From contig JBBATZ010000076.1 in assembly GCA_040398425.1 (NCBI GenBank), positions 1 to 14,795 on the forward strand: a DNA stretch of 14,795 bases. Reading direction: 5' to 3'. Of the stretch, positions 7,467 to 14,705 are shown in pieces. The notes under the pieces are model-generated. The model was given only the letters and a program-made list of their open reading frames with translations, had not been told where the DNA came from and made no database searches. Origin of the DNA: UBA7672 sp040398425. GTDB taxonomy: Bacteria > Pseudomonadota > Alphaproteobacteria > Caulobacterales > Hyphomonadaceae. The translations under genes and the position numbers were made by a program. The stretch's first letter is position 1; every line of letters starts with the position of its first letter.

Positions 7467-7988
7467 TTATAAGCAAGGCTGAACCTGAGCGGCGCCGCCA
7501 AACAGCGCCAGCCAGAGAACCACCCCCCCCCAATGGATCACCACCCCTGGCCAGATCGAGCCGGAGCGTATCCGCGCCAGCGTGCAGGCGAGGCCCAGCC
7601 AGGCGACCAGGCCGAGGAAGGACGCATCGGTGAATTCCGCGCGGGCGAAGGGCAGGTTCAGGATTACCTGCAGCGGGTGCCAGAATACGAACGCCACGAA
7701 GGATGAGACGGCCGCCAGCGGGGCGCCACGGGGGAGCCAGCTGCGGAAGACCAGTTCCTCTGCGAGAGCCGGGAGCAGGAAGGCGGACAGGGAGATGGCG
7801 CCGACCGTGGCGCGCGGGGCGGGATCGAGCGCCAGCACACCCATCTGGACCGCCCAGATCCCGGCGCCGACCACAAGCAGGAACAGGATCACGCCTTCGA
7901 TGGCGGCGCGGAGGTCGGGAAGGCGGCGGAGTGAGGCGAGGGTGTTGCCGATGAGGGTCTGTGTCACGCCTTTGGCCTCGTCAGTCAT
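7467..7988 (-). CDS. CPBP-family intramembrane metalloprotease-like protein
   Basis: The 173-aa protein has hydrophobic segments at about residues 30-54, 62-76, 93-111, 122-139 and 145-166. It carries the CPBP (Abi/CAAX-like) motifs E77-E78-x3-R82 in ALAEELVFRSWL, FVFWH with H104, and H152 in the third motif. Such proteins are membrane proteases or prenyl-protein processing relatives; the substrate is unknown. The usual residue four positions after the third-motif histidine is Asn or similar; here the sequence is HWGGV. That segment is encoded by a run of nine G (7523-7531). The start codon lies 6 nt after the stop of the S4 protein gene, so it is in the same operon. The N-terminus (MTDEAKGVTQTL) is cytoplasmic-looking. 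Confidence 0.85.
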   Translation of the reverse strand: MTDEAKGVTQTLIGNTLASLRRLPDLRAAIEGVILFLLVVGAGIWAVQMGVLALDPAPRATVGAISLSAFLLPALAEELVFRSWLPRGAPLAAVSSFVAFVFWHPLQVILNLPFARAEFTDASFLGLVAWLGLACTLARIRSGSIWPGVVIHWGGVVLWLALFGGAAQVQPCL

Positions 7989-7994
7989 TCCGCT

Positions 7995-8288
7995 TCACTC
8001 ACTACGGCCGGGCTCCCCAAGCGGCTCATAACATAGTGCGGCTTCGCCGGGGGGGCCGCGTCTTTCGGGCAGGGCGAGAATCCGCACCAGCTTAGGACCA
8101 GCGGGGGCCTTGAACGCCAATATGTCGCCGGGCTCGATGGGCGTTGCCGGCTTGTCGATGCGGCGGACCAGTCCGTCGCGTTCGATACGGGCGCCAGAGC
8201 GTTCGATCGCTTCGGTGGCGGAGGTGCGCGCCTTGAAGAAGCGTGCGCGCCAGAGGAACACGTCCAGTCTCAACCTGTCTTCAGTCAT
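7995..8288 (-). CDS. S4-domain RNA-binding protein (Hsp15/HslR-like)
   Basis: The 97-aa protein has an S4 RNA-binding fold at about residues 6-60 (RLDVFLWRARFFKARTSAT, IERSGARIERDG, IEPGDILAF), the size and pattern of Hsp15-type proteins. E. coli Hsp15 binds stalled 50S subunits carrying peptidyl-tRNA; that role here is by family only. The start is set by the ATG overlapping the end of the helicase gene by 8 nt, so translation is probably coupled. An in-frame upstream extension is low-complexity and runs inside the helicase gene, so I reject it. Pairing with a SUV3-like helicase suggests an RNA-related operon. Confidence 0.9.
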   Translation of the reverse strand: MTEDRLRLDVFLWRARFFKARTSATEAIERSGARIERDGLVRRIDKPATPIEPGDILAFKAPAGPKLVRILALPERRGPPGEAALCYEPLGEPGRSE

Positions 8289-10899
8289 GAGCCGCCTTTG
8301 GTGTGAGGACGGTGGAGGGGCGTCGTTGCTTGCGGCGGCGGCGCTGCTGCGGTTGAGGCCGTGCGGGCTGGTGCGCGATGACGAGGTCGGCGAGCGCCGC
8401 GAAGGGGCCGGTGGGCGGCGGCCCTGTGCGCAGGGGCTGTTGCGCGAGCTTGGGCGCGGGTGCGGGGCTGCGCTGGGCCGGGAAGCGCCAGAGTTTGACC
8501 GCGCCTGTCTCCTTGTCCTTTTCGGCGGGCTTGAGGCCCAGCGCGCGGAGGATGGCGGGGAAGTCGGCGGCGGGGCAGCCAACCTGCGCGGCGAGTTCGG
8601 GCGGCGCCGCGAAGGCAGACGTCTCCGAGCCACGCCGGATCTGCGAGAGCGTGCCGGCGAGGCGTTCGGCCAGGTCGGCGCGGACGGCGCGGGGCCCGAG
8701 GCGGAGATAGCCGGCTGTGAGCAGCATCGCGTCGGTCCAGCGCGCGTCCTTCAACGGAAAGGAGGATTGCGTTGGCGGCTCGGGCGCAGGGCGGCCGGAG
8801 TGGACTGCGCGCAGGGCCAGCACGAGACGGGCGGCGGCGGGCTTGAGCAGGCCGGGCAGCCATGTCGCGACCCGGCCGGTCTTCACGCCAGAAAGGTTAA
8901 GCGCTGCACGGTCCTCGGTCGTGAGGTTGAAGGCGGGGCCGCTGTGACGGCGATCGAACGCCGCGCCGGTTTCGAGGAGCTGGAAGGCAGCGCCTCGGGC
9001 CGCGCCGCGCAGGTCTTTACCGTCGAGCGTTTCGCGGAGGGTCTGGAGCGCAGGGAGCGTGGCCCTGAAGTGATCAGCAAACCATCGGGTGAGGCGTTCA
9101 AGTGCATCGTCACGGTCGGACGCGGCGGCATCCCGCGCGCCGATGAGGTCTATGCGGGGGCTGTGCCAGTCTGCGCTCGCAACCAGCTTCGCGACGGGGG
9201 AGGCCTCGTGGCGGATGGTGAAGTTCACGGCGTCGAAGGTGAGGTCGGTGTCCGGGGCCTGCGCGATGGACGCGAGGCGGCGCTCGATGATGGGGCGGAG
9301 CGACTTCAGGGCGGCGCCGCGCAAGGCGCGTCCGGCCAGCGTCTCGCCTGCGGCTTCGGCGTGGAAGACGAGACCGTCGAGTTTGCCGACAAGGTGGCCG
9401 CCAATGGAGATTTCGCCTGCCGGACCGATCTCGGCTGGCGGGTCTTCGGTGGAGTTGAGATGCTTCAGCAGCGCCGAGGTGCGGCGGTCGACGAAGCGGC
9501 TCATCAGCGCCTGGTGGAGTGCGTCCGACAGGCGGTCCTCGATCTCCCGCGTGCGGCCGCGCCATGTCTCGGCGTTCTGCAGCCAGTCGCCGCGATTGGC
9601 CGCATAGGTCCAGGTGCGGATCTCGGCGAGGCGGTGCTGCAGGTTGTCGATCTCGCCTTCGGTGCGGTTGAGGCGTTCGACCTGCGCGTACATCCATTCG
9701 TCGCCGATGCGGGCGGAGGGTTCGGCGAGTTTTTCCACGAGCGTCTGCACCAGCTTGAGGTGTGCGTCAGGGCCATACTTGCGGAAGTCGGGCAGGGTGC
9801 AGAGGTCCCACAGGCGGCGGACATGGGCCGGCGTCCGGGCGGCGCGTTTCACGTCCGGATCGGCGCCGAAGGTGGCGAGCGTGGTTTCGTCGAGGGCTTC
9901 CGGCGCGCGGCGGAGGATCACATCGGGAGATGACCGCCGGAGTGACGCCATCAGGCCACCGACGCTCGACCAGTCGAGGTTCGCGTTGCGCCAGTTGAGA
10001 TATTCGACCGGATCGAACTGGTGATTGACGATGCGGTCGATGGTTTCTTCCTCGAACTGCTCGCAGTCGGCGGTTTCGCCAAATGTGCCATCGTCGCGGA
10101 AGCGGCCAGCGCGGCCGGCGATCTGCGCGAGTTCGTCGGCGCGCAGGAAGCGGCGCTGACGGCCATCGAACTTCCGGCGCGACGCAAACGCGATGTGGCC
10201 GACATCGAGGTTGAGGCCCATGCCGATCGCGTCGGTAGCGACGATGTAGTCGACCTCGCCCGATTGATAGAGTTCCACCTGCGCGTTGCGTGTGCGGGGG
10301 CTGAGCGCGCCCATGATGACGGCGCAGCCGCCGCGCTGACGCTTCAGCAGTTCGGCGATTGCGTAGACTTCTTCCGACGAGAACGCGACGATGGCTGAGC
10401 GCTTGGGCAGTTTGGTGATCTTGATTGGGCCTGCGTAGGACAGCTGCGAGAAGCGCTCGCGGCGTTCGCCGTCGATGTTGAGGTCGAGACGCTGAAGCGC
10501 GGGGCGCATGGTGTCGGCGCCGAGCAGCATCGTCTCGTGGCGTCCGCGCGCGTGCAGGATGCGATCGGTGAATACGTGGCCGCGATCGGGGTCCTGCGCG
10601 AGCTGTATCTCGTCGATCGCCATGAAGTCTGCGCCCTCGGAAACCGGCATGGCTTCGACGGTGCAGGCGAAGTAGCGAGCGCCTTCGGGACGGATGCGTT
10701 CTTCACCCGTAATCAGCGCACAGGCCTTGGGGCCTTTCTCCTTTACCATGCGGTCGTAGATCTCGCGCGCGAGCAGGCGCAGCGGCAGGCCGATCATGCC
10801 GGTGCCATGGGCAAGCATCCGCTCGACGGCAAGGTGCGTCTTGCCGGTGTTGGTGGGGCCGAGAACGGCCCGGATACGCTGGTTGTCGCTGGCGGCCAG
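8281..10899 (-). CDS. SUV3-like ATP-dependent RNA helicase
   Basis: The protein matches the mitochondrial-SUV3-like superfamily 2 helicases of alphaproteobacteria. Motifs counted from the proposed CTG start are the Walker A GPTNTGKT (14-21), Walker B DEIQ (96-99), ATDAIGMG (221-228) and QIAGRAGR (259-266). A long helical C-terminal region and a basic tail rich in R and Q follow. The first ATG (10818, 845 aa) would remove the Walker A motif, so it cannot be the true start of an active enzyme. The open frame reaches back to 10968 without ATG, GTG or TTG. CTG at 10899 has GGGAG 8 nt upstream and gives 872 aa, so I use it provisionally. An 8-bp tandem duplication just upstream could instead mean a frameshift. 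Its 3' end overlaps the S4 gene by 8 nt. Confidence 0.88.
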   Translation of the reverse strand: MAASDNQRIRAVLGPTNTGKTHLAVERMLAHGTGMIGLPLRLLAREIYDRMVKEKGPKACALITGEERIRPEGARYFACTVEAMPVSEGADFMAIDEIQLAQDPDRGHVFTDRILHARGRHETMLLGADTMRPALQRLDLNIDGERRERFSQLSYAGPIKITKLPKRSAIVAFSSEEVYAIAELLKRQRGGCAVIMGALSPRTRNAQVELYQSGEVDYIVATDAIGMGLNLDVGHIAFASRRKFDGRQRRFLRADELAQIAGRAGRFRDDGTFGETADCEQFEEETIDRIVNHQFDPVEYLNWRNANLDWSSVGGLMASLRRSSPDVILRRAPEALDETTLATFGADPDVKRAARTPAHVRRLWDLCTLPDFRKYGPDAHLKLVQTLVEKLAEPSARIGDEWMYAQVERLNRTEGEIDNLQHRLAEIRTWTYAANRGDWLQNAETWRGRTREIEDRLSDALHQALMSRFVDRRTSALLKHLNSTEDPPAEIGPAGEISIGGHLVGKLDGLVFHAEAAGETLAGRALRGAALKSLRPIIERRLASIAQAPDTDLTFDAVNFTIRHEASPVAKLVASADWHSPRIDLIGARDAAASDRDDALERLTRWFADHFRATLPALQTLRETLDGKDLRGAARGAAFQLLETGAAFDRRHSGPAFNLTTEDRAALNLSGVKTGRVATWLPGLLKPAAARLVLALRAVHSGRPAPEPPTQSSFPLKDARWTDAMLLTAGYLRLGPRAVRADLAERLAGTLSQIRRGSETSAFAAPPELAAQVGCPAADFPAILRALGLKPAEKDKETGAVKLWRFPAQRSPAPAPKLAQQPLRTGPPPTGPFAALADLVIAHQPARPQPQQRRRRKQRRPSTVLTPKAAHD

Positions 10900-11187
10900 T
10901 TGCGGCGCTCCCGATGCTGAGGCGATCAGGCGATCGTGAGACGCCGCACGCGAACATGCGACTTCTGATCAGGGAGGGGAGCGATCTGGCGCCAGCGCAT
11001 GTCCGTTTTTTCCCGGGGACGCGGTTCGGTCCTGAGACAAAGGGTGGGGGCGAGCGGGCGTTGGGTCAACAGGGGAGGCTGTGGATTAGTGGTGAGCCGG
11101 GTGGAAGTCATGTGAACTCACAACCTTGCGTGCGTCGGAACCAGATCCTACGAGCGGAGATGAGGCGCGATCGCCGGAGGAGCCGCC
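10900..11187. other. Divergent intergenic region between helicase and dipeptidase
   Basis: This 288-nt region must contain the promoters for both divergent genes. I see no convincing -35/-10 pair on either strand. It holds the 8-bp tandem repeat at 10920-10935 and in-frame minus-strand sequence that would encode a helicase N-terminus if the frame were restored. Confidence 0.5.
10920..10935. repeat. Exact 8-bp tandem duplication at the helicase 5' end
   Basis: AGGCGATC occurs twice in a row on the plus strand (GATCGCCT twice on the helicase strand). The copy number sets which upstream frame joins the helicase. With one copy, ATG 11000, ATG 11111 and a nearby GTG become in frame. With three copies, ATG 10957 becomes in frame. 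With two copies, none of them does. Confidence 0.95.
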
Positions 11188-12315
11188 ATGAATCGCAGGC
11201 GTTTGCTGGTCTCTGGTTTCAGCGCTGCCGCGCTGGCGACCGCAAGTTGTGTCAGCGCCGTTCCGCCGGCAGACGATACCGATTTCCTGCGACAGGCGCA
11301 TGACCTTCTGAAGGCCAACCCAGCCATCGACATTCACGCGCATCCAGGGCGCACGTTCAGTCGTGATGCGACTGATCTTTCGCCGGCGCTCAAGATCATG
11401 TCTGCGGGCGGGGCGACGGAAGATCGTGCAATTGCGGATATGCGCGAAGGGCAACTGGCAGGCGCAAGCTTCGCCGCCGTTGCAGATGTGCAGGTGCTGA
11501 ATGCCGTCAGCGGCGGCGGGCTTGGCGCGGCGCGGGACTTCAAACCCGGCGAGGCGCGCGTGAGCTATGAACGCCAGATCGCCAACATGCATCGTGTGCT
11601 CGGCGAGCTTGGGCTCACCTTTGTGAAGGAACCGGGAGATTTTCGTCGGATCCTGTCAAAGCAGGGCATCGGCGCGTTTCTGACCGTGGAGGGCGCGGAC
11701 TTTCTCGCGGGCGACATTTCGAATGTCGCAAAGGCATTTAGCGACGGTGTGCGGTCGATCACGCTGGTGCACTACCGCCCGAACGAGGTTGGCGACATTC
11801 AGACTGCGCCGGCCGTTACGGGTGACTTGTCGCCCTTCGGCGCGGAGGTGATCCGCGAGATGGAGCGGCTGGGCATGATGGTCGATCTCGCCCATGCCTC
11901 GGAGGCAACGGTGGCGCCCGCGATGAAGGTATGTACGCGGCCTGTGATGTGCTCGCATACGCACGTCAACGGGCATGGCGCCACGCATCCGCGCTTTATC
12001 AGTCTGGAAATGGCCAGGGAGATTTCCAGTCGAGGTGGGGTGATCGGGGCGTGGCCGGCCGGCATCGGGATGACCACGCTGGATGAGTATGTTGGACTGA
12101 TCATCGACCTGGCTGAAACGCTGGGACCCGAGCATGTCAGCCTCGGCACCGACATGGACGCCAATTTCCAGCCTGTAATGTCCAGTTATCGCCAGCTGCC
12201 CACCCTGGTCGCGGAACTCCTTAAGCGCGGGTATGGGACGAAAAATGCGGCTGGTTTCGTGGGGGGGAACTTCCTGCGGGTTTATGAGGCGGTTTGGGCC
12301 GACCGTAGAAGGTAG
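11188..12315 (+). CDS. Exported M19-family (renal-type) dipeptidase
   Basis: The 375-aa protein begins with a Tat-like signal (NRRRLLVSGFSAAALATASC). The Cys at residue 21 makes lipidation possible. Metal-ligand motifs of M19 are recognisable: H50 and H52 in DIHAHP, E168 in TVEGAD, H236 in DLAHAS, H257 in CSHTH, and a catalytic-type Asp in GTDMDA (322/324). The 21-residue gap between H236 and H257 matches that between His198 and His219 of human renal dipeptidase. The Asp of the usual HxD motif is replaced by His (HAH). Family members hydrolyse dipeptides in the periplasm; the exact substrate is unknown. The start has GGAGGA at about 6-7 nt. It is divergent from the helicase and followed by a 166-nt gap before rpmB. 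Confidence 0.92.
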   Translation: MNRRRLLVSGFSAAALATASCVSAVPPADDTDFLRQAHDLLKANPAIDIHAHPGRTFSRDATDLSPALKIMSAGGATEDRAIADMREGQLAGASFAAVADVQVLNAVSGGGLGAARDFKPGEARVSYERQIANMHRVLGELGLTFVKEPGDFRRILSKQGIGAFLTVEGADFLAGDISNVAKAFSDGVRSITLVHYRPNEVGDIQTAPAVTGDLSPFGAEVIREMERLGMMVDLAHASEATVAPAMKVCTRPVMCSHTHVNGHGATHPRFISLEMAREISSRGGVIGAWPAGIGMTTLDEYVGLIIDLAETLGPEHVSLGTDMDANFQPVMSSYRQLPTLVAELLKRGYGTKNAAGFVGGNFLRVYEAVWADRRR

Positions 12316-12368
12316 CCCTAGCACTGAGGCGCCGCTGCGGCGGGGGAGCCCTGCCGCCATTCCAGAAC

Positions 12369-12397
12369 TTGACAGTCCGGGCCGGCCCCACTAATCA
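12369..12397 (+). promoter_or_regulatory. Promoter candidate for rpmB
   Basis: A perfect -35 TTGACA (12369-12374) is followed after 15 nt by ACTAAT, or after 17 nt by TAATCA, both poor to fair -10 matches. The resulting leader to the L28 start would be about 75-80 nt and would include the hairpins at 12419-12448. Confidence 0.4.
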
Positions 12398-12418
12398 CCC
12401 GCCTTCGCTTTCAGCACA

Positions 12419-12448
12419 GGGCCCAAGGCCCCGTTTTACGGGCTTTTT
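12419..12448 (+). terminator. Terminator-like hairpin with competing upstream stem
   Basis: AAGGCCCCG (12425-12433) pairs with CGGGCTTTT (12439-12447) with one bulged C and one G-T pair, and the right arm carries T5. The preceding GGGCC (12419-12423) can instead pair with GGCCC (12427-12431) in an exclusive alternative. It is either the dipeptidase terminator or an attenuator in the rpmB leader. Confidence 0.45.
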
Positions 12449-12481
12449 CGACCTTGCAGACGACTTTAGGAAAGGTGGGCC

Positions 12482-12769
12482 ATGTCCCGCATCTGTGAAC
12501 TTACCGGTAAAAAGCCCATGGTTGGCAACACTGTCAGCCACTCGAACATCAAGACCAAACGGCGTTACCTGCCGAACCTGGTCAATGTGACGGTCCATTC
12601 TGACGCGCTCGGCCAGTCCTATGCAGCGCGCGTTTCGGCATCTGCCCTGCGCACGATCGACAAGCGCGGCGGCCTCGACGGCTTCCTTGCAAAGTCGAAG
12701 GACGAGCAGCTCTCGCCCAAAATGCTCAAGATCAAGAAAGAGATCGCGAAGAAAGCCACGGCAGCCTAA
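12482..12769 (+). CDS. rpmB: 50S ribosomal protein L28
   Basis: The 95-aa protein starts MSRICELTGKKPMVGNTVSH, followed by NIKTKRRYLPNL, the L28 signature, and ends in a Lys-rich helix. It has the length of alphaproteobacterial L28, which is longer than the E. coli form. L28 is a structural protein of the large ribosomal subunit. The zinc-binding cysteine pairs of some L28 forms are absent. The ATG has AGGAAAGG 6 nt upstream. It is flanked by a possible own promoter and structured leader and by a strong terminator, so it is probably monocistronic. rpmB is not next to rpmG here. This is a confident call. Confidence 0.97.
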   Translation: MSRICELTGKKPMVGNTVSHSNIKTKRRYLPNLVNVTVHSDALGQSYAARVSASALRTIDKRGGLDGFLAKSKDEQLSPKMLKIKKEIAKKATAA

Positions 12770-12798
12770 CTGCCGCTTTCCTCAGCGTCTGGTTTCTG

Positions 12799-12830
12799 AA
12801 ACCCTTCGCCGGCAACGGCGAGGGGTTTTT
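12799..12830 (+). terminator. Strong rpmB terminator containing the next gene's ribosome-binding site
   Basis: A 13-bp stem (12799-12811 with 12816-12828, one G-T pair) closes a GCAA tetraloop, and T5 (12826-12830) follows. The 3' arm contains GAGGGG (12820-12825), exactly 6 nt before the amidohydrolase ATG at 12832. Confidence 0.9.
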
Positions 12831-12831
12831 C

Positions 12832-14490
12832 ATGCGTTCTGTTCTGGCTGCGGTGGCGGTGATGGCGCTTGTGGCGGGGTGCGGCCCGACCGCACCAGCC
12901 AATCCGCCTGACGCAATCTTCTTCGGCGGCACGATCTATACCGGCGTCGATGGCCAGCTGCCCGCGACGGCCGTGAGCGTGAAAGATGGCCGGATCGTCG
13001 AAGTCGGCGCTCAGGAGGAGCTGCTGAAGTCCGCCGGTGACAAGACCGAGAAGGTCGATCTTGGCGGTGCGTTTCTCTATCCCGGCTTCACCGATGCGCA
13101 CGCGCACCTTTTTGGCATTGGCGAGCGCGAGCAGACGCTGGATCTGGACGAGATCACCTCGATCGCGGAGCTGGCGGCCGTGGTCGGCGAGGCGGCGAAG
13201 GCCAAGCCCGCCGGGCAGATGCTCTATGGGCGCGGCTGGATCGAGACGCACTGGCCGGAGGCGCGCTTTCCTACCCGGCAGGACATCGATGCGGTGACGG
13301 GCGACCGGCCGACGCTGCTCGAGCGTGCGGATGGTCATGCACTGCTCGCGAATACGGCGGCGCTGAAGGCTGTCGGGCTCGATGGCAAGCCGAAGGCGCA
13401 GCCGAGCGGCGGGCGTATCGAGGTGGGCGCGGACGGCCTGCCGACGGGCATGCTGATCGACAATGCGATGGCGCCGATGGCGGCGCTCGCGACGACGCCA
13501 ACGGAAGCGCAGATCAAGGAGACATTCGCCAAGGGCATCGCGCGCGAGATCGGTCTTGGCTGGACGGGTGTGCATTCGATGTCAGTCCTCGGCGCGCACG
13601 TGCCGATCCTCAACGCGATGGACGATGCAGGCGAGATGAAGCTGCGTGTCTACAACGCGGTGGCTGGCGGCGACTTCGACAAGGTGACGTTTGGCGCAAG
13701 CAAGGACGGGCTTGTCACGACGAAGGCTATAAAACTCTACATGGACGGGGCGCTAGGTTCGCGCGGGGCGCTGCTCTCGGCGCCGTATTCGGATCATGCC
13801 GACATCAAGGGGCTGCAGGTCGCAGAGGAGCCAGCGACGCTGGCGCTGATGAAGAAGGCGGCAGAAACGGGCGTCCAGGTCTGCATGCACGCCATCGGTG
13901 ACGAGGGTAACCGTCGTGTGCTCAACTGGATGGAGGCCGCGTTTGCGGCGACGCCTGATCCCAAGGCCGATAGGCGCTGGCGCATCGAGCACTCGCAGAT
14001 CCTGCACGTCGAGGAAATTCCACGCTTCAAGGCGCTGGGGATCATTCCGTCGATGCAGCCGAGCCATGCGATTGGCGATCTCTACTTCGCACCGGCGCGT
14101 CTGGGCGAGGAGCGGCTCGCGGGTGCGTATGCATGGCGGGCGCTGATCGATGCCGGGTCGATCATCGCGGGCGGATCGGATGCGCCCGTAGAGCAGGGCG
14201 ATCCGCGGATCGAGTTCTATGCCGCCGTGGCGCGCAAGGACCTGAAGGGAGCCTCCGCGCCGGACTGGCATCCGGAACAGGCGGTGACGCGCGCCGAGGC
14301 GCTGAAGATGTTCACGCTGTGGCCAGCCTATGCGTCATTCCGGGAAAAGGATCTCGGCACGATCGAGCCGGGCAAGCTGGCTGACTTCACGGGCTTTACC
14401 GGCGACATCATGGCTGTGCCGGAAGCGGACATCCTGAAAGTCGATCCGGCGATGACTGTGGTGAGCGGGAAGGTGGTCTACCGGCGGTAG
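12832..14490 (+). CDS. Exported lipoprotein amidohydrolase (YtcJ-like, amidohydrolase 3 family)
   Basis: The 552-aa protein has a short hydrophobic signal and a lipobox LVAGC with the lipidated Cys at 17, so it is probably membrane-anchored outside the cytoplasm. The amidohydrolase barrel shows H90 and H92 in DAHAHLFG, K301 in IKLYMDGALG, H353 in CMHAIGDEG, H387 in RIEHSQ, and D450 in GSDAPVEQGDP. A beta-sandwich half is split between the N-terminus (SVKDGRIVEVG) and the C-terminus (LADFTGFTGDI, VVSGKVVYRR). Members hydrolyse amide or related bonds of varied substrates with a metal centre; the substrate is unknown. The ATG is 6 nt after GAGGGG, which is part of the rpmB terminator stem. The nearby exported dipeptidase suggests a shared theme of periplasmic hydrolysis (inference). 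Confidence 0.93.
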   Translation: MRSVLAAVAVMALVAGCGPTAPANPPDAIFFGGTIYTGVDGQLPATAVSVKDGRIVEVGAQEELLKSAGDKTEKVDLGGAFLYPGFTDAHAHLFGIGEREQTLDLDEITSIAELAAVVGEAAKAKPAGQMLYGRGWIETHWPEARFPTRQDIDAVTGDRPTLLERADGHALLANTAALKAVGLDGKPKAQPSGGRIEVGADGLPTGMLIDNAMAPMAALATTPTEAQIKETFAKGIAREIGLGWTGVHSMSVLGAHVPILNAMDDAGEMKLRVYNAVAGGDFDKVTFGASKDGLVTTKAIKLYMDGALGSRGALLSAPYSDHADIKGLQVAEEPATLALMKKAAETGVQVCMHAIGDEGNRRVLNWMEAAFAATPDPKADRRWRIEHSQILHVEEIPRFKALGIIPSMQPSHAIGDLYFAPARLGEERLAGAYAWRALIDAGSIIAGGSDAPVEQGDPRIEFYAAVARKDLKGASAPDWHPEQAVTRAEALKMFTLWPAYASFREKDLGTIEPGKLADFTGFTGDIMAVPEADILKVDPAMTVVSGKVVYRR

Positions 14491-14504
14491 ATCCGGGCGA
14501 TCGA

Positions 14505-14533
14505 GGCGTCGGCCGCCCCACGCGACCGACGCC
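14505..14533 (+). terminator. Weak hairpin after the amidohydrolase gene
   Basis: GGCGTCGG (14505-14512) and CCGACGCC (14526-14533) form a perfect 8-bp stem with a 13-nt loop, 15 nt after the stop codon. No T-run follows, so termination is only possible. The rest of 14534-14661 shows nothing beyond a repeated GCCGCGGTT (14622-14630 and 14653-14661). Confidence 0.35.
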
Positions 14534-14663
14534 AGACCCCGATTTCCCCCTAAAGCCACACATCAAACCAGAAGCAAACTCCGGGCCTCGCCGTGCGGCT
14601 GAGGCGTGCGCCGTCTGAAGGGCCGCGGTTTCGGCGCGAAAACGGGCTGAAAGCCGCGGTTAC

Positions 14664-14691
14664 TTGCGCTTAAGCGACGCCCATGTAAAAG
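14664..14691 (+). promoter_or_regulatory. tRNA-Ser promoter candidate
   Basis: TTGCGC (14664-14669), a 16-nt spacer, then TAAAAG (14686-14691) sit about 15 nt before the mature tRNA start. Both boxes match the consensus at about 4 of 6 positions. A palindrome CGCTTAAGCG (14667-14676) overlaps the -35. Confidence 0.5.
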
Positions 14692-14705
14692 CCCCCTCCT
14701 GCGCT

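Noticed and set aside
8289..8633. N-terminal extension of the S4 protein frame into the helicase gene
   Set aside because: Pro/Ser/Arg-rich shadow sequence; the ATG at 8288 gives the expected Hsp15 length.
8110..9933. 607-codon plus-strand open frame opposite the helicase
   Set aside because: It has no recognisable motif, and the opposite strand encodes conserved helicase sequence throughout.
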